A stretch of 64,000 bases of DNA from Photobacterium leiognathi (GCF_030685535.1 NZ_CP131601.1:248001-312000); one strand, 5' to 3'; shown: positions 41,439 to 53,007, counted from the first letter of the stretch. Notes: generated from the sequence alone by a model not told the origin. Translations and numbers: made by a program.

Positions 41439-44400
41439 GTGTTAAACAGCAAGGAATTACTGCATAAGCGGTTAGAGCAGCAAATATTGATCATCGATGG
41501 TGGTATGGGCACCATGATCCAAGGTTATAAACTTGAAGAAGAGGATTATCGCGGTCAGCGCTTTGCTGATTGGCATTCTGATCTGAAAGGCAATAATGAT
41601 CTTCTGGTTTTAACTCAACCTCAGCTTATTAAAGATATTCACCTTTCCTACCTTGAAGCTGGGGCGGATATTTTAGAAACTAATACCTTTAATGCTACAA
41701 CGATTGCTATGGCGGATTACGACATGGAATCGTTGAGTGTTGAAATTAACTTTGAAGCCGCGCGTCTTGCTCGTGCTGCTGCTGATGAATGGACAGCAAA
41801 AACACCCAATAAGCCTCGTTATGTCGCTGGTGTGTTAGGTCCAACCAACCGTACTTGTTCTATCTCGCCTGATGTTAACGATCCTGGTTATCGTAATGTC
41901 TCTTTCGACGAGCTTGTTGAAGCCTATTCTGAATCAACCCGTGCGCTTATTAAGGGCGGCTCGGATCTTATTTTAATTGAAACTATCTTCGATACATTGA
42001 ACGCCAAGGCGTGTGCCTTTGCCGTTGATTGTGTGTTTGAAGAAATGGGTATCACATTACCCGTTATGATATCAGGCACTATCACCGATGCGTCAGGACG
42101 TACCCTTTCTGGTCAAACTACCGAGGCGTTTTATAACTCATTACGTCATATTAAACCGCTCTCTTTTGGTTTGAACTGTGCACTTGGCCCTGATGAGCTT
42201 CGCCCTTATGTCGATGAACTCTCTCGTATCTCTGAGACTTTTGTTTCTGCTCACCCGAATGCGGGCTTACCTAATGCGTTTGGTGAATACGATCTCTCTC
42301 CTGAAGATATGGCAGAACACGTTAAAGAGTGGGCTGAAAGCGGTTTTTTAAATTTGATTGGTGGTTGTTGTGGTACGACGCCAGAGCATATTCGTCAAAT
42401 GGCGCAAGCGGTTGAGAATATTAAGCCTCGATCATTGCCAGATATTAACGTAGCGTGCCGTTTATCGGGGTTAGAGCCTCTTACTATTGAAAAAGAAAGT
42501 CTATTTATAAACGTTGGTGAGCGTACTAACGTAACGGGCTCTGCGCGTTTTAAACGTTTGATCAAAGAACAGCTATATGACGAAGCATTAGATGTTGCAC
42601 GCCAGCAAGTCGAGAATGGTGCTCAAATCATCGATATTAATATGGATGAAGGCATGCTTGATGCCGAAGCGTGCATGGTACGATTTTTAAATCTGTGTGC
42701 GTCTGAGCCAGAAATTTCCAAAGTGCCAATCATGGTCGATTCCTCCAAGTGGGAAGTAATTGAGGCTGGCCTGAAATGTATTCAAGGTAAGGGCATTGTT
42801 AACTCAATTTCGCTTAAAGAAGGCAAAGAAAAGTTTGTTGAACAGGCGAAATTGATCCGTCGTTATGGTGCTGCGGTTATCGTAATGGCGTTTGATGAAG
42901 TCGGTCAGGCTGAAACCCGTGAACGTAAACTGGAAATTTGTACTAAAGCGTATCGTATCTTAGTTGATGAAGTCGGTTTCCCCCCAGAAGACATTATTTT
43001 CGATCCGAATATTTTCGCTGTAGCCACAGGTATTGAAGAGCACAATAACTATGCGGTGGATTTCATTGAGGCCGTCGCTGATATTAAACGTGATTTGCCG
43101 TATGCGATGATTTCAGGTGGCGTATCTAATGTCTCCTTCTCCTTCCGTGGCAATAACTATGTTCGTGAAGCTATTCACGCCGTCTTCCTTTATCACTGTT
43201 TCAAAAACGGTATGGATATGGGGATCGTGAATGCGGGTCAACTTGAGATCTACGATAACGTTCCAGATAAGTTGCGAGAAGCAGTTGAAGATGTCGTTCT
43301 AAACCGTCGTGATGATGGTACAGAGTGCCTATTAGATATTGCTGCGGAATACGCAGGTAAAGGCGTAGGTAAAGAAGATGATGCTTCTGCATTAGAGTGG
43401 CGAACTTGGGCGGTAGAAAAGCGTTTAGAGCATGCGCTTGTTAAAGGGATCACCGAGTTTATTGTGGAAGATACAGAAGAGGCCCGTGTTAATGCGACTA
43501 AACCGCTAGAGGTCATTGAAGGCCCTTTAATGGATGGCATGAACGTAGTCGGCGATCTGTTTGGCGAAGGGAAGATGTTCTTGCCGCAGGTGGTGAAATC
43601 TGCCCGTGTTATGAAGCAAGCCGTTGCTCACCTTGAGCCTTATATCAACGCCGAAAAACAAGCTGGTAGTACGAACGGTAAGATTTTGTTGGCAACAGTA
43701 AAAGGCGATGTTCACGATATCGGTAAGAACATTGTTGGCGTGGTATTGCAGTGTAATAACTACGAGATCATTGATCTTGGTGTCATGGTACCTTGTGATC
43801 AGATTTTAAAAGTTGCCAAAGAAGAAAACGTCGACATTATTGGTCTATCAGGTTTGATCACTCCATCACTGGATGAAATGGTACATGTTGCTAAAGAGAT
43901 GGAACGTTTAGGTTTTGATCTACCGTTATTGATTGGTGGTGCAACCACCTCTAAAGCACACACAGCAGTGAAAATTGAACAAAACTACAATCAGCCTGTG
44001 GTATACGTGAATAACGCATCACGTGCGGTCGGTGTGTGCTCTTCATTGTTATCAGACACATTGAAGCCTGGGTTTGTTGAAAAGCTGCAAGCTGATTATG
44101 ACATTGTACGTGAACAGCATGCGCGTAAGCGTCCACGTACAAAGCCTGTTACTTTAGAAAAAGCGCGTGCTAATAAAGTAGCGATTGATTGGGATGCGTA
44201 TACACCGCCAGTGCCTGTTAAACCGGGTATTCATATTTTCGATGACTTTGATATTGCCACGCTTCGCAATTATATCGATTGGACACCATTCTTTATGACA
44301 TGGTCGTTAGTCGGGAAATATCCAAAGATCTTTGAACACGAAGAAGTGGGTGAAGAAGCGAAACGTTTATTTGCTGATGCTAATGAGTTGCTTGATCGTG

Positions 44401-45110
44401 TTGAGAAAGAAGGCTTATTAAAAGCGCGTGGTATGTGTGGTTTGTTCCCAGCTGCAAGTGTTGGGGATGATATCGAAGTATACACCGATGAATCACGTAC
44501 CGAAGTCGCAACAGTGCTGCATAACTTGCGTCAGCAAACTGAGAAGCCAAAAGGTTTTAACTATTGTATCTCTGACTACATTGCACCAAAAGAATCGGGT
44601 AAACCTGACTGGATTGGTGCCTTTGCGGTTACAGGTGGTATTGGTGAGCGCGAATTGGCGGACGAGTATAAAGCCCAAGGTGATGACTATAATGCCATTA
44701 TGATCCAAGCAGTTGCCGATCGTTTAGCAGAAGCGTTCGCTGAATACCTTCATGAGCGAGTGCGTAAAGAAATTTGGGGTTATGCAGCGGATGAAAATCT
44801 ATCAAATGAAGATTTGATCCGCGAAAAGTATCAAGGTATTCGACCAGCACCGGGTTACCCTGCTTGTCCTGAACACACTGAGAAAGCACCGCTATGGGAG
44901 CTGATGAATGTGGAAGAGAATATTGGCATGTCATTAACCACCAGTTATGCCATGTACCCAGGCGCTTCGGTATCGGGTTGGTATTTCTCTCATCCTGATT
45001 CACGTTACTTTGCGGTAGCGCAGATCCAACAAGATCAGCTTGAAAGTTATGCTGATCGTAAAGGCTGGGATTTGATCGAAGCTGAAAAATGGCTTGGGCC
45101 AAATCTGTAA
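41439..45110 (+). CDS. metH: Cobalamin-dependent methionine synthase
   Basis: Transfers methyl from 5-methyltetrahydrofolate through cobalamin to homocysteine. The 1223-residue protein has all four modules. The homocysteine domain has zinc cysteines in GLNCALGP and [11 protein letters not shown]. The folate domain starts near [16 protein letters not shown]. The cobalamin domain contains [14 protein letters not shown], whose His ligates cobalt. The C-terminal AdoMet reactivation domain has [12 protein letters not shown]. It starts at GTG after TAAGGATG. Confidence 0.97.
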   Translation: MLNSKELLHKRLEQQILIIDGGMGTMIQGYKLEEEDYRGQRFADWHSDLKGNNDLLVLTQPQLIKDIHLSYLEAGADILETNTFNATTIAMADYDMESLSVEINFEAARLARAAADEWTAKTPNKPRYVAGVLGPTNRTCSISPDVNDPGYRNVSFDELVEAYSESTRALIKGGSDLILIETIFDTLNAKACAFAVDCVFEEMGITLPVMISGTITDASGRTLSGQTTEAFYNSLRHIKPLSFGLNCALGPDELRPYVDELSRISETFVSAHPNAGLPNAFGEYDLSPEDMAEHVKEWAESGFLNLIGGCCGTTPEHIRQMAQAVENIKPRSLPDINVACRLSGLEPLTIEKESLFINVGERTNVTGSARFKRLIKEQLYDEALDVARQQVENGAQIIDINMDEGMLDAEACMVRFLNLCASEPEISKVPIMVDSSKWEVIEAGLKCIQGKGIVNSISLKEGKEKFVEQAKLIRRYGAAVIVMAFDEVGQAETRERKLEICTKAYRILVDEVGFPPEDIIFDPNIFAVATGIEEHNNYAVDFIEAVADIKRDLPYAMISGGVSNVSFSFRGNNYVREAIHAVFLYHCFKNGMDMGIVNAGQLEIYDNVPDKLREAVEDVVLNRRDDGTECLLDIAAEYAGKGVGKEDDASALEWRTWAVEKRLEHALVKGITEFIVEDTEEARVNATKPLEVIEGPLMDGMNVVGDLFGEGKMFLPQVVKSARVMKQAVAHLEPYINAEKQAGSTNGKILLATVKGDVHDIGKNIVGVVLQCNNYEIIDLGVMVPCDQILKVAKEENVDIIGLSGLITPSLDEMVHVAKEMERLGFDLPLLIGGATTSKAHTAVKIEQNYNQPVVYVNNASRAVGVCSSLLSDTLKPGFVEKLQADYDIVREQHARKRPRTKPVTLEKARANKVAIDWDAYTPPVPVKPGIHIFDDFDIATLRNYIDWTPFFMTWSLVGKYPKIFEHEEVGEEAKRLFADANELLDRVEKEGLLKARGMCGLFPAASVGDDIEVYTDESRTEVATVLHNLRQQTEKPKGFNYCISDYIAPKESGKPDWIGAFAVTGGIGERELADEYKAQGDDYNAIMIQAVADRLAEAFAEYLHERVRKEIWGYAADENLSNEDLIREKYQGIRPAPGYPACPEHTEKAPLWELMNVEENIGMSLTTSYAMYPGASVSGWYFSHPDSRYFAVAQIQQDQLESYADRKGWDLIEAEKWLGPNL

Positions 45111-45129
45111 TACCTCAATAGAGATGAAT

Positions 45130-45156
45130 AAAAAAGGCGCTCAATGCGCCTTTTTG
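45130..45156. terminator. Terminator between convergent metH and lysC
   Basis: AAAAAGGCGC, loop tcaat, GCGCCTTTTT. The symmetric A and T runs suggest that it works in both directions. Confidence 0.92.
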
Positions 45157-45186
45157 TTTATTTAAGATTTGTGTGTTTGGAATGGG

Positions 45187-46554
45187 TTATTCCAGTAAAG
45201 AGGCGTGCAATGTACGAACGACGTCTTTTGCTTCATCTTCATTGATTAAGAAACATAGATTGTGTGGACTTGCGCCGTAACAAATCATACGAAGGTTATG
45301 ATCTTCTAATGCACCAAAGATATCTTTTGCAGAGCCTTTAGTATCACTCATTTGGTTACCAATGAGTGCAACCAGTGATAAGCCTTGCTCAACTTCGACA
45401 CGACATAATTGGCTTAGCTCTTCGACAGCTTTAAGTGGAAGTGTTGGTGCACCGCCTCCAGTATCGGTTTGATCGAGAGTGAGTGATACACTGACTTCAG
45501 ATGTGGTGATCAAATCGACTGAGATTTTGTGTTCAGCGAGAATGCGAAATACTTCGGCCAAGAAACCATAAGCGTGGAACATATTTAAGCTGGTGAGTGT
45601 CACCATCGTTTGATTGGCACGTAGTGCTAATGCCCTAAACAGTGGCGCGTCTTCTACCGATTGTCGGATCCAAGTACCACCTTGCTCTGGTGCTTTTGAT
45701 GAACCGACAAATACAGGGATCTGTTGACGAACAGCTGGTACTAAGGTTGATGGATGAAGGATCTTAGCACCAAAATTTGCCATTTCAGAGGCTTCACTAA
45801 AGCTGATCTCTTTAATCGGTTGTGCTGCTGGGGTGATACGTGGATCGGTTGTGTACAGTCCCGGTACGTCGGTCCAAATTTCTAATGTTGATGCATTCAC
45901 AGCTTCTGCAACAAGCGCGGCACTATAATCACTACCACCTCGGCCTAAGGTTGTTGTCACACCTTGGCTGTTTGAACCGATAAAGCCCTGCGAAACAACA
46001 ATATTACCATCGAGTAATGGTAGCAATTGTGTTTCTGCTTGTTGTTTGATCTGCTCTGGCTGAGGTATCGCTTTACCAAATTGATCGTCTGTGCGCATGA
46101 TTGGGCGAATATCTACACGCACAGCAGGTGCATTTTGTTCAACTAAAATTTGAGTGAAAAGATAGGTTGAAAGTAATTCACCATGACTAACGATTTGATC
46201 GGTTAGTTGAGCTGATGTTGCAATAGCCGCTTGCTCAGCAAGTGTCGCAACACTGTCAAGTAAGCTATAAATCGCATCTTGAATACTTGATGGTTGCTTA
46301 AGTTGATCAAGCACATCTTGGTGTGTTTGTGTCAGTTGCTGTAATCGTTGCTGGCGAGTACTGGCATCACTAACGCCATTGGCGAGTTCAACTAAGATAT
46401 TGGTAACACCTGAACAGGCACTAATCAGCACAATTTTGGTATCTGGGTTAGCGATAACAATTTTAGCGCTGCGGCTCATTGCTGTGAAATCGGCCACGCT
46501 GGTGCCGCCGAACTTGGCGACGGTCAATGCTGAGTTAGCAATAGAGTTGTCCAT
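45187..46554 (-). CDS. lysC: Lysine-sensitive aspartokinase III
   Basis: Phosphorylates aspartate at the entry to lysine, threonine and methionine synthesis. 455 residues. The kinase domain opens with TVAKFGGTSVADF and includes TTLGRGGSDYSAALVAEA and EIWTDVPGLYTTDPR. Two ACT domains follow (LTSLNMFHAYGFLAEVFRILAEHKISVDLI and the C-terminal part). The monofunctional form without homoserine dehydrogenase and the lysine riboswitch upstream both support the lysine-regulated isozyme. Confidence 0.96.
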   Translation of the reverse strand: MDNSIANSALTVAKFGGTSVADFTAMSRSAKIVIANPDTKIVLISACSGVTNILVELANGVSDASTRQQRLQQLTQTHQDVLDQLKQPSSIQDAIYSLLDSVATLAEQAAIATSAQLTDQIVSHGELLSTYLFTQILVEQNAPAVRVDIRPIMRTDDQFGKAIPQPEQIKQQAETQLLPLLDGNIVVSQGFIGSNSQGVTTTLGRGGSDYSAALVAEAVNASTLEIWTDVPGLYTTDPRITPAAQPIKEISFSEASEMANFGAKILHPSTLVPAVRQQIPVFVGSSKAPEQGGTWIRQSVEDAPLFRALALRANQTMVTLTSLNMFHAYGFLAEVFRILAEHKISVDLITTSEVSVSLTLDQTDTGGGAPTLPLKAVEELSQLCRVEVEQGLSLVALIGNQMSDTKGSAKDIFGALEDHNLRMICYGASPHNLCFLINEDEAKDVVRTLHASLLE

Positions 46555-46656
46555 TATTTCTCCCTAAATCGTAAACAAATCATAAGGTAGGCTATTTGTC
46601 CGGGAGTATTCCCGACATCCTGTCAGGAGAGCATGAGAAGTGAATTTAAAGCACTT

Positions 46657-46835
46657 ACCCAGAAGCTCCCCACCACATTCTATTGTTGAGCGTGGTGACA
46701 GCTAGAAGGATTCAACCTTCATAGCCGATATGACTGATCCCCTAATGAGTCATACCTCGGCGTTACTCTCCCTCTCATAATGGCGCTAGGGTGGGGCCCT
46801 GTCATTATGATACCTAGGTAACGCTCCTCTTCCGT
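46657..46835 (-). promoter_or_regulatory. Lysine riboswitch (L box) controlling lysC
   Basis: On the minus strand the leader shows the ordered aptamer blocks GGAAGAGGAGCGTTACC, GGGAGAGTAACGCCGAGG, ATCGGCTATGAAGG, GGTTGAATCCTTC, GCTGTCACCACG and TGTGGTGGGGAGCTTCTGGG. These correspond to P1-P5 of the E. coli lysC riboswitch as I remember it. P1 pairs CGGAAG with CTTCTG. The downstream platform (46595-46650) has short hairpins but no T run, so control of translation or RNA decay is more likely than simple termination. Confidence 0.9.
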
Positions 46836-46925
46836 TTTTTAATATTGTGTTAGTTACATGCTGTTATTAAATAGAAAACAACACATGAGTAAAATATCGT
46901 CTCATTGAATAAGATTTGTTACCTG

Positions 46926-46948
46926 TTTGTCAAATGTTATGTGACAAA
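46926..46948. promoter_or_regulatory. Inverted repeat upstream of the aminotransferase gene
   Basis: TTTGTCA (46926-46932) and TGACAAA (46942-46948) around nine bases: a perfect seven-base operator-like palindrome about 150 bp before the start codon, between the divergent lysC riboswitch and this gene. The regulator is not identified. The remainder of 46950-47096 shows no other feature. Confidence 0.4.
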
Positions 46949-47096
46949 TAATTTACATTTAAAATTAAGCGACTGTGCGTAAGGGATGCGACATCGACTC
47001 TTGCGTCAATGAAAGGGCTCTAATACTCTTAAAACGATAGCAACCCGTTCCATACAAAAAATATCTATAGGGACTGTGACTTTACGGAGCAAAATA

Positions 47097-48215
47097 ATGA
47101 CAATTACCAGTTTTATTCCGCCACATAGAACACTGATGGGGCCGGGGCCATCGGATATTTACCCGCAAGTATTACAAGCATTAAGTCGTCCAACCGTGGG
47201 ACATTTAGACCCTTTGTTCATCGGTATGATGGATGAGTTAAAACAGCTTCTGCAATATGCTTTCCAAACCCAAAATCCATTCACTATTGCTGTTTCTGCG
47301 CCGGGCAGTGCAGGGATGGAAGCGTGTTTTGTTAATCTCGTTGAGCCAGGCGATAAGGTGTTAGTGTGCCGTAATGGTGTTTTTGGCGAGCGTATGCGTG
47401 AAAATGTCGAACGCTGTGGTGGTATAGCGGTTGTGGTTGATAATGAATGGGGGGCGCCAGTGTCTCCCGATCTTGTTGAGCAAGCATTACAAGATAATCC
47501 TGACATTAACATTGTGGCGTTTGTTCATGCAGAAACCTCAACTAGCGCATTGAGTGATGCGAAAACACTGGCGGAAATTGCCCGTAAACATGATTGTTTA
47601 ACCATCGTTGATGCGGTGACGTCTCTCGGTGGTGTGCCATTGCTGGTGGATGAATGGCAATTAGATGCGGTCTATTCTGGTAGTCAAAAGTGTTTGTCTT
47701 GTACGCCGGGGTTATCGCCATTAACGTTTTCCCAAAAAGCGATTGATAAAATCCAGCAACGTAAAACCAAAGTGCAAAGCTGGTTTTTAGATCAAAGCTT
47801 AGTGTTAGGTTATTGGAGTGGTGAGGGCAAACGTAGTTATCACCATACCGCGCCTGTAAATAGTCTATATGCACTACATGAAGCGTTAGTACTGCTGCAT
47901 AATGAAGGGTTAGAAAATGCGTGGCAGCGTCATCGTAACGCCCATGAAGAGCTTAAAGCAGGACTTGAAAAGTTAGGTATCCAATTTGTGGTAGAAGAAG
48001 CGTCACGGTTACCACAACTCAATGCTATTTATATTCCTGACGGTGTTGATGATGCAGAGGTTCGCAATGAATTGTTGCAACGCTATAACTTAGAAATCGG
48101 TGCAGGATTAGGTGCGTTGGCAGGAAAAGCGTGGCGTATCGGTTTGATGGGTTATGGTGCAAGAAGTGAAAATGTTGCGCTGTGCTTAAAAGCGCTAGAA
48201 ACTACATTGAAATAA
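47097..48215 (+). CDS. Class V aminotransferase, alanine/serine-glyoxylate type
   Basis: PLP enzyme of 372 residues. The N-terminal LMGPGPSDIYPQVLQAL, the SAPGSAGMEACFVNLVEPGD cofactor segment, VDAVTSLGGVPL and the PLP lysine in SGSQKCLSC (Lys198) place it with alanine-glyoxylate and serine-pyruvate transaminases. The ATG at 47097 follows ACGGAG. The upstream extension to 47076 is rejected. The amino donor cannot be told from sequence. It could interconvert glycine/glyoxylate with alanine or serine. Confidence 0.88.
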   Translation: MTITSFIPPHRTLMGPGPSDIYPQVLQALSRPTVGHLDPLFIGMMDELKQLLQYAFQTQNPFTIAVSAPGSAGMEACFVNLVEPGDKVLVCRNGVFGERMRENVERCGGIAVVVDNEWGAPVSPDLVEQALQDNPDINIVAFVHAETSTSALSDAKTLAEIARKHDCLTIVDAVTSLGGVPLLVDEWQLDAVYSGSQKCLSCTPGLSPLTFSQKAIDKIQQRKTKVQSWFLDQSLVLGYWSGEGKRSYHHTAPVNSLYALHEALVLLHNEGLENAWQRHRNAHEELKAGLEKLGIQFVVEEASRLPQLNAIYIPDGVDDAEVRNELLQRYNLEIGAGLGALAGKAWRIGLMGYGARSENVALCLKALETTLK

Positions 48216-48232
48216 TTAATTGATGAGTAAAT

Positions 48233-48264
48233 AAAAATGGCTACCGGGTGGGTAGCCATTTTTT
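48233..48264. terminator. Terminator between convergent aminotransferase and pglL-like genes
   Basis: AAAAATGGCTACC, loop gggt, GGTAGCCATTTTTT. Confidence 0.92.
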
Positions 48265-48268
48265 ATGG

Positions 48269-50011
48269 TTATTTCGCAGCAGAAGTTGCGTTTGCTTGAC
48301 TGTTTTGCTGCTCAAAATCTAAATCAGGGAACAAGAACAGCGCTTCATCTCTGATTTGAGATGCTTGCTCTTTGTTGCCGAGGGCATCGTAAGCAAGGAT
48401 CAGGTTTTGATACAGTGCAGGTCTAGGCCATGTTTTCGCTTTCTCGGTTGCCCATTGAATATAGTCTTCAATCAGCGCTGGTTTATCGCTACCAATACCA
48501 AGTTGCAGTTGGGTAAGTTGTAAGTCCCAATCAAAACGGTTTTTCCACGACCATGGGTTATTGACTTTAAGTAGGTAGTCGATGTTTACAGGTCTAGTTG
48601 TTTCAAATTTGGTGAGCTGCCAGCCAGAATACAGCGTTGTTACCATAAAGCTTGAAATGAAAATAGGGGTGATCAGCGCGAAAACTTTTAATCCTAATAC
48701 GTACTGTAGGGAGCGTTTATGGTATTTCGCTGTGAGATTATCAACCCAAAAAATAAGGATGATAAAGGTCAGCCAATGCACTAAAGAGTGGTAGAACGGG
48801 TACTCTAATTGTGTGTGAAATACGATAGGGAAAAATAATCCTATTAAGGCTAATTGGGTGCCATTAGGCGCTTTTCTTATTTTTACCATTACCGCAAATG
48901 CAGCAAGCAATAAGCCGATAAGTGGCATAATACCGCCTTCATCTGCCCAGAAAAGTAATTCGTTATGTGGATGATCTAAACTTGGAACACCTGCGTGTTG
49001 CGTTGGATCTTCATTGTGCCATAACGCAGTTTGCGTGATGTAAGCGGCTTCAAACTTTCCGTAGCCATAACCAGTGAGTGGTTTAGTGGTAAATATCTCA
49101 TAGGCTTGTGGATATATAACTCCTCGAGCATCACTGGTTACTTCTGCCGAATTTGATTTAGGACTCCAATGCTCTGTTGAGGCGATATTCCAAGCAAGGC
49201 TCAAGCTTAATGCAATCATTAATAGCCATAAGCGTTGTACTTGTTTGGCGGCAAAGCGACGTAAATACGGCAGCATGAGTGCTACGCCAATAATTGCACC
49301 TAACCAATCGGTACGAGAGTTCAACACCACTAACATAGGAATGGTGAGTACAGGGGTCACCAGTAAGGTGACATGTTGCCATGACCATTTACCACGATAG
49401 AGCGGGATACGTGCTAATAGGTAAGTGCCAATCACTAAACCTGTTGCAAGAAAGCTTGCCATCACATTCGGTTGCTGAAAAATACCATAAGGGCGGTTTG
49501 CGATAGTGTCGTAGCCGATAGGGTTCTTAGCTGGGATCCAAAGGTATTGATACCACGCAAACACCGCTTCAATCAGCACGCCGATTAAAATAAACCACAA
49601 CAAACGTTGGCGCTGTTGGTGAGTAAATACGAATTGCTGCAAGCTGACAAAAAACAAAAATCCAGCCCATAAGGTAAACAGGCGATTAAACGCCGCACCA
49701 GCATCAGCATTAGGATAAAAAATAGGGAGAGTCAGCAGTACACAGCAAGCAAATAGCAAAAGTGTCAGACGAGAATAACGCCAGATTTGTTGGCGACAAA
49801 TTTCAAGTAAGCCAAAAGAGATAGCGAAGCTAAAAGAGATCCAAACTACAGCGTTAAATGAGAGCTCAAGCCCTGAGCCGCCTGGATTGTGTTGGAAATA
49901 GTGCATTGCAACAATAAAGATGATCCCAATTGTTGCAAGGAAGTAGCGTACTAGGGGTTTTGAAATCCGTTTCTGCTCGAGTCTGGTGCCTTCGAGTTGT
50001 AACACTGTCAT
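48269..50011 (-). CDS. PglL-type O-oligosaccharyltransferase / O-antigen ligase family protein
   Basis: Inner-membrane protein of 580 residues with about twelve hydrophobic segments. The N-terminal HNPGGSGLELSFN is the signature of the PglL N-terminal domain. SLDHPHNELLFWADEGG matches the periplasmic HPHNE catalytic loop of Wzy/WaaL/PglL enzymes. After the last membrane helix (about residue 455) a soluble Wzy_C_2-like tail with helical repeats follows. It should transfer lipid-linked glycans to a protein or lipid acceptor. No pilin gene is adjacent, so the acceptor is unknown. It is transcribed alone. Confidence 0.85.
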   Translation of the reverse strand: MTVLQLEGTRLEQKRISKPLVRYFLATIGIIFIVAMHYFQHNPGGSGLELSFNAVVWISFSFAISFGLLEICRQQIWRYSRLTLLLFACCVLLTLPIFYPNADAGAAFNRLFTLWAGFLFFVSLQQFVFTHQQRQRLLWFILIGVLIEAVFAWYQYLWIPAKNPIGYDTIANRPYGIFQQPNVMASFLATGLVIGTYLLARIPLYRGKWSWQHVTLLVTPVLTIPMLVVLNSRTDWLGAIIGVALMLPYLRRFAAKQVQRLWLLMIALSLSLAWNIASTEHWSPKSNSAEVTSDARGVIYPQAYEIFTTKPLTGYGYGKFEAAYITQTALWHNEDPTQHAGVPSLDHPHNELLFWADEGGIMPLIGLLLAAFAVMVKIRKAPNGTQLALIGLFFPIVFHTQLEYPFYHSLVHWLTFIILIFWVDNLTAKYHKRSLQYVLGLKVFALITPIFISSFMVTTLYSGWQLTKFETTRPVNIDYLLKVNNPWSWKNRFDWDLQLTQLQLGIGSDKPALIEDYIQWATEKAKTWPRPALYQNLILAYDALGNKEQASQIRDEALFLFPDLDFEQQNSQANATSAAK

Positions 50012-50088
50012 GGTTGTTCCTGAATCTAAATAAGAAAACAGGCTGAGTAAAATCAGCCTGTTGTCATATATTAACGTGTTTTCATATT

Positions 50089-52914
50089 CTAACCTAGCAG
50101 CGGTTTAAGGAACCTTGCTGTGTGTGAGCCCTTCACTTTAGCCACAGCTTCTGGGGTACCTGTTGCGATAATTTCGCCACCACCGCTTCCGCCTTCAGGA
50201 CCAAGATCGATGATCCAATCTGCGGTTTTTATTACGTCTAAGTTATGTTCGATCACCACAATGGTATTACCTTTATCACGCAATTTATGCAGTACCGTTA
50301 GTAGCTGTTGAATATCGTGGAAGTGTAAGCCTGTGGTTGGTTCATCAAGAATATAAAGTGTTTTACCTGTGTCGCGCTTAGATAATTCTTTTGCCAGTTT
50401 CACACGCTGTGCTTCACCTCCAGATAAGGTTGTCGCCGCTTGACCTAAACGGATATACGATAAACCAACATCCATTAAGGTTTGTAACTTTCTTGCAATA
50501 GCGGGAACCGGATCAAAGAATTCTCGTGCATCTTCCACCGTAAGTTCTAACACTTCATCAATGGTTTTACCTTTATAGCGGATCTCTAAGGTTTCGCGGT
50601 TATAACGCTTCCCTTTACAAGCATCACAAGGCACATAGACATCTGGTAAGAAGTGCATCTCAACTTTAATAACACCATCACCTTGGCATGCTTCACAGCG
50701 GCCCCCACGAACGTTAAAGCTAAATCGCCCTGGTTTATAGCCGCGAGAACGGGCTTCTTGAGTACCTGAAAATAGCTCACGGATCGGGGTGAAAATACCG
50801 GTGTAAGTGGCAGGATTTGAACGAGGTGTTCGACCAATCGGGCTTTGGTTAATGTCGATAACTTTATCAAAATGCTCTAGATCTTGGATCTCACGGTACG
50901 GTGCTGGTGTGCTAGTCGTTGCGCCATTTAATTTGTGATGGGCGATTTCAAAGAAGGTATCGTTAATCAGTGTTGATTTGCCTGAGCCAGAAACACCGGT
51001 AATACAAGTAAACAAACCAACAGGGATTTCAACATTGACATCTTTTAGGTTGTTACCCGTAGCGCCCAATAATTTAACTGTTTTCTCCGGATCAAATGGT
51101 GTGCGCTCAGCAGGGATTTCAATCGCTTTTTTACCGCTGAGGTATTGGCCTGTTAATGATTCTTTTGATTTTAAGATATCTTTAACGCCACCTTGCGCAA
51201 TGATATTACCGCCGTGAACACCCGCGCCAGGACCAATATCAATCACGTAATCTGCGGCGCGAATAGCATCTTCATCGTGTTCAACCACAATCACCGTATT
51301 GCCTAAATCACGAAGGTGAATCAAGGTTTTTAGTAGTCGTTCATTATCACGCTGGTGGAGACCAATGGAAGGTTCATCCAACACGTACATTACACCGACA
51401 AGCCCTGCACCAATTTGGCTAGCAAGACGAATACGCTGTGCTTCACCGCCAGATAAAGTATCGGCGCTGCGAGACAGGCTAAGGTAATTTAAGCCGACAT
51501 TAATTAGAAAACTTAAACGCTCGTTGATCTCTTTTAAGATCTTTTCTGCAATTTGCGCACGTTGACCAGTTAAGGCTAACTCATCAAAAAATTGGTGTGC
51601 GCCGCTAATACTCATTTCACAGATTTGCGGCAAGTTAGTCTCACCAATAAACACATGCCGAGCTTCTTGGCGTAAGCGTGAACCATGACAGCTTGAACAA
51701 GGCTTAGTGGAAACAAATTTTGCTAACTCTTCACGTACTGAGTTTGATTCAGTTTCACGATAACGACGCTCCATATTATTGAGGATACCCTCAAATGGAT
51801 GGCGTCTTACCGTAATATCACCACGATCGTTGATGTATTTAAATTCGATATCGGTATTACCCGAACCGTTCAAAATCACCTCTTTGACTTTCTTCGGAAG
51901 CGAATCAAAAGGCGCTTCAACATCAAATTTATAATACTCAGATAAGGATTTGAGCATTTGGAAGTAATAGAAATTACGTTTATCCCAGCCACGGATCGCA
52001 CCGCCAGATAAACTTAATTCGCCGTTTTGCACAACCCGTGTTGGATCGAAGTATTGCTGTACCCCTAAACCATCACAAGTACCACACGCACCAGCTGGAT
52101 TGTTAAACGAGAACAGGCGAGGTTCCAATTCTTGCATGCTGTAGCCACAGTGTGGACAGGCAAAGTTAGCTGAGAAAACTTGCTCTTCGCCTTCTTCACC
52201 AGACATTGGCGCAATCACGACAGTACCACCTGAAAGCTCTAAGGCGGTTTCAAATGATTCGGCTAAACGGATCTGAAGATCGTCACGAACTTTGAAACGA
52301 TCAACCACGACCTCGATAGTGTGCTTTTTGTGAAGTTCTAACGTTGGTGGATCGGAAAGATCGCATACCTCTCCATCAATACGGGCACGGATATAACCTT
52401 GTGCAGCTAAGTTTGCCAGCGTCTTAACGTGCTCACCTTTACGCTCTTTGATGATAGGTGCCAGAAGCATCAGCTTACTGCCTTCTGGCATGGCTAAAAC
52501 TTGATCGACCATCTGGCTAACCGTTTGTGCGGCAAGCGTAATATCATGGGTTGGACAGCGAGGCTCACCGACACGTGCGTACAACAAACGCAGGTAGTCG
52601 TAGATCTCTGTGATAGTACCAACGGTTGAGCGTGGGTTGTGTGATGTGGATTTCTGTTCGATAGAGATCGCAGGCGAAAGCCCTTCAATATGGTCAACAT
52701 CAGGTTTTTCCATCAAGGATAAAAACTGACGCGCATAGGCAGAAAGCGATTCAACATAACGACGTTGTCCTTCTGCATACAAGGTATCGAAAGCCAGAGA
52801 AGATTTTCCCGAGCCTGATAACCCTGTGATAACGATAAGCTTATCGCGAGGGATCGTTAGATTGATATTTTTAAGGTTATGGGTGCGGGCACCCCTGACT
52901 TCGATGTTATCCAT
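50089..52914 (-). CDS. uvrA: UvrABC excision nuclease subunit A
   Basis: DNA damage sensor of nucleotide excision repair, 941 residues as in the family. Two ABC modules have Walker [15 protein letters not shown] near the N-terminus and [14 protein letters not shown] near residue 640. Signature motifs are [11 protein letters not shown] and [11 protein letters not shown]. Zinc-binding cysteines lie in CPHCGY...CGTCDG and CEACQGDG...CDACKG. A LexA box upstream indicates SOS induction. Confidence 0.98.
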   Translation of the reverse strand: MDNIEVRGARTHNLKNINLTIPRDKLIVITGLSGSGKSSLAFDTLYAEGQRRYVESLSAYARQFLSLMEKPDVDHIEGLSPAISIEQKSTSHNPRSTVGTITEIYDYLRLLYARVGEPRCPTHDITLAAQTVSQMVDQVLAMPEGSKLMLLAPIIKERKGEHVKTLANLAAQGYIRARIDGEVCDLSDPPTLELHKKHTIEVVVDRFKVRDDLQIRLAESFETALELSGGTVVIAPMSGEEGEEQVFSANFACPHCGYSMQELEPRLFSFNNPAGACGTCDGLGVQQYFDPTRVVQNGELSLSGGAIRGWDKRNFYYFQMLKSLSEYYKFDVEAPFDSLPKKVKEVILNGSGNTDIEFKYINDRGDITVRRHPFEGILNNMERRYRETESNSVREELAKFVSTKPCSSCHGSRLRQEARHVFIGETNLPQICEMSISGAHQFFDELALTGQRAQIAEKILKEINERLSFLINVGLNYLSLSRSADTLSGGEAQRIRLASQIGAGLVGVMYVLDEPSIGLHQRDNERLLKTLIHLRDLGNTVIVVEHDEDAIRAADYVIDIGPGAGVHGGNIIAQGGVKDILKSKESLTGQYLSGKKAIEIPAERTPFDPEKTVKLLGATGNNLKDVNVEIPVGLFTCITGVSGSGKSTLINDTFFEIAHHKLNGATTSTPAPYREIQDLEHFDKVIDINQSPIGRTPRSNPATYTGIFTPIRELFSGTQEARSRGYKPGRFSFNVRGGRCEACQGDGVIKVEMHFLPDVYVPCDACKGKRYNRETLEIRYKGKTIDEVLELTVEDAREFFDPVPAIARKLQTLMDVGLSYIRLGQAATTLSGGEAQRVKLAKELSKRDTGKTLYILDEPTTGLHFHDIQQLLTVLHKLRDKGNTIVVIEHNLDVIKTADWIIDLGPEGGSGGGEIIATGTPEAVAKVKGSHTARFLKPLLG

Positions 52915-52981
52915 ATCAGTGATAATTCTTTTATTTTATTGAACGGTTAGTATTCCACAGTCGATCATAATGAGCAAAAAA

Positions 52982-53001
52982 TACTGATTAAAAACACAGT
53001 A
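52982..53001 (-). promoter_or_regulatory. LexA (SOS) box upstream of uvrA
   Basis: TACTG, ten bases, CAGTA: a perfect palindromic frame of the consensus LexA site with the CTGT core on one side. It ends 68 bp before the uvrA ATG, suited to repression of its promoter. uvrA is LexA-controlled in E. coli. Confidence 0.8.
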
Positions 53002-53007
53002 AAATGG

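Noticed and set aside
43201..44708. Several open frames on the minus strand within metH
   Set aside because: Shadows of a long, well-conserved coding sequence.
48582..48794. Small plus-strand frames antisense to the PglL-like gene
   Set aside because: No ribosome site or recognisable domain. The opposite strand codes for a clear membrane protein.
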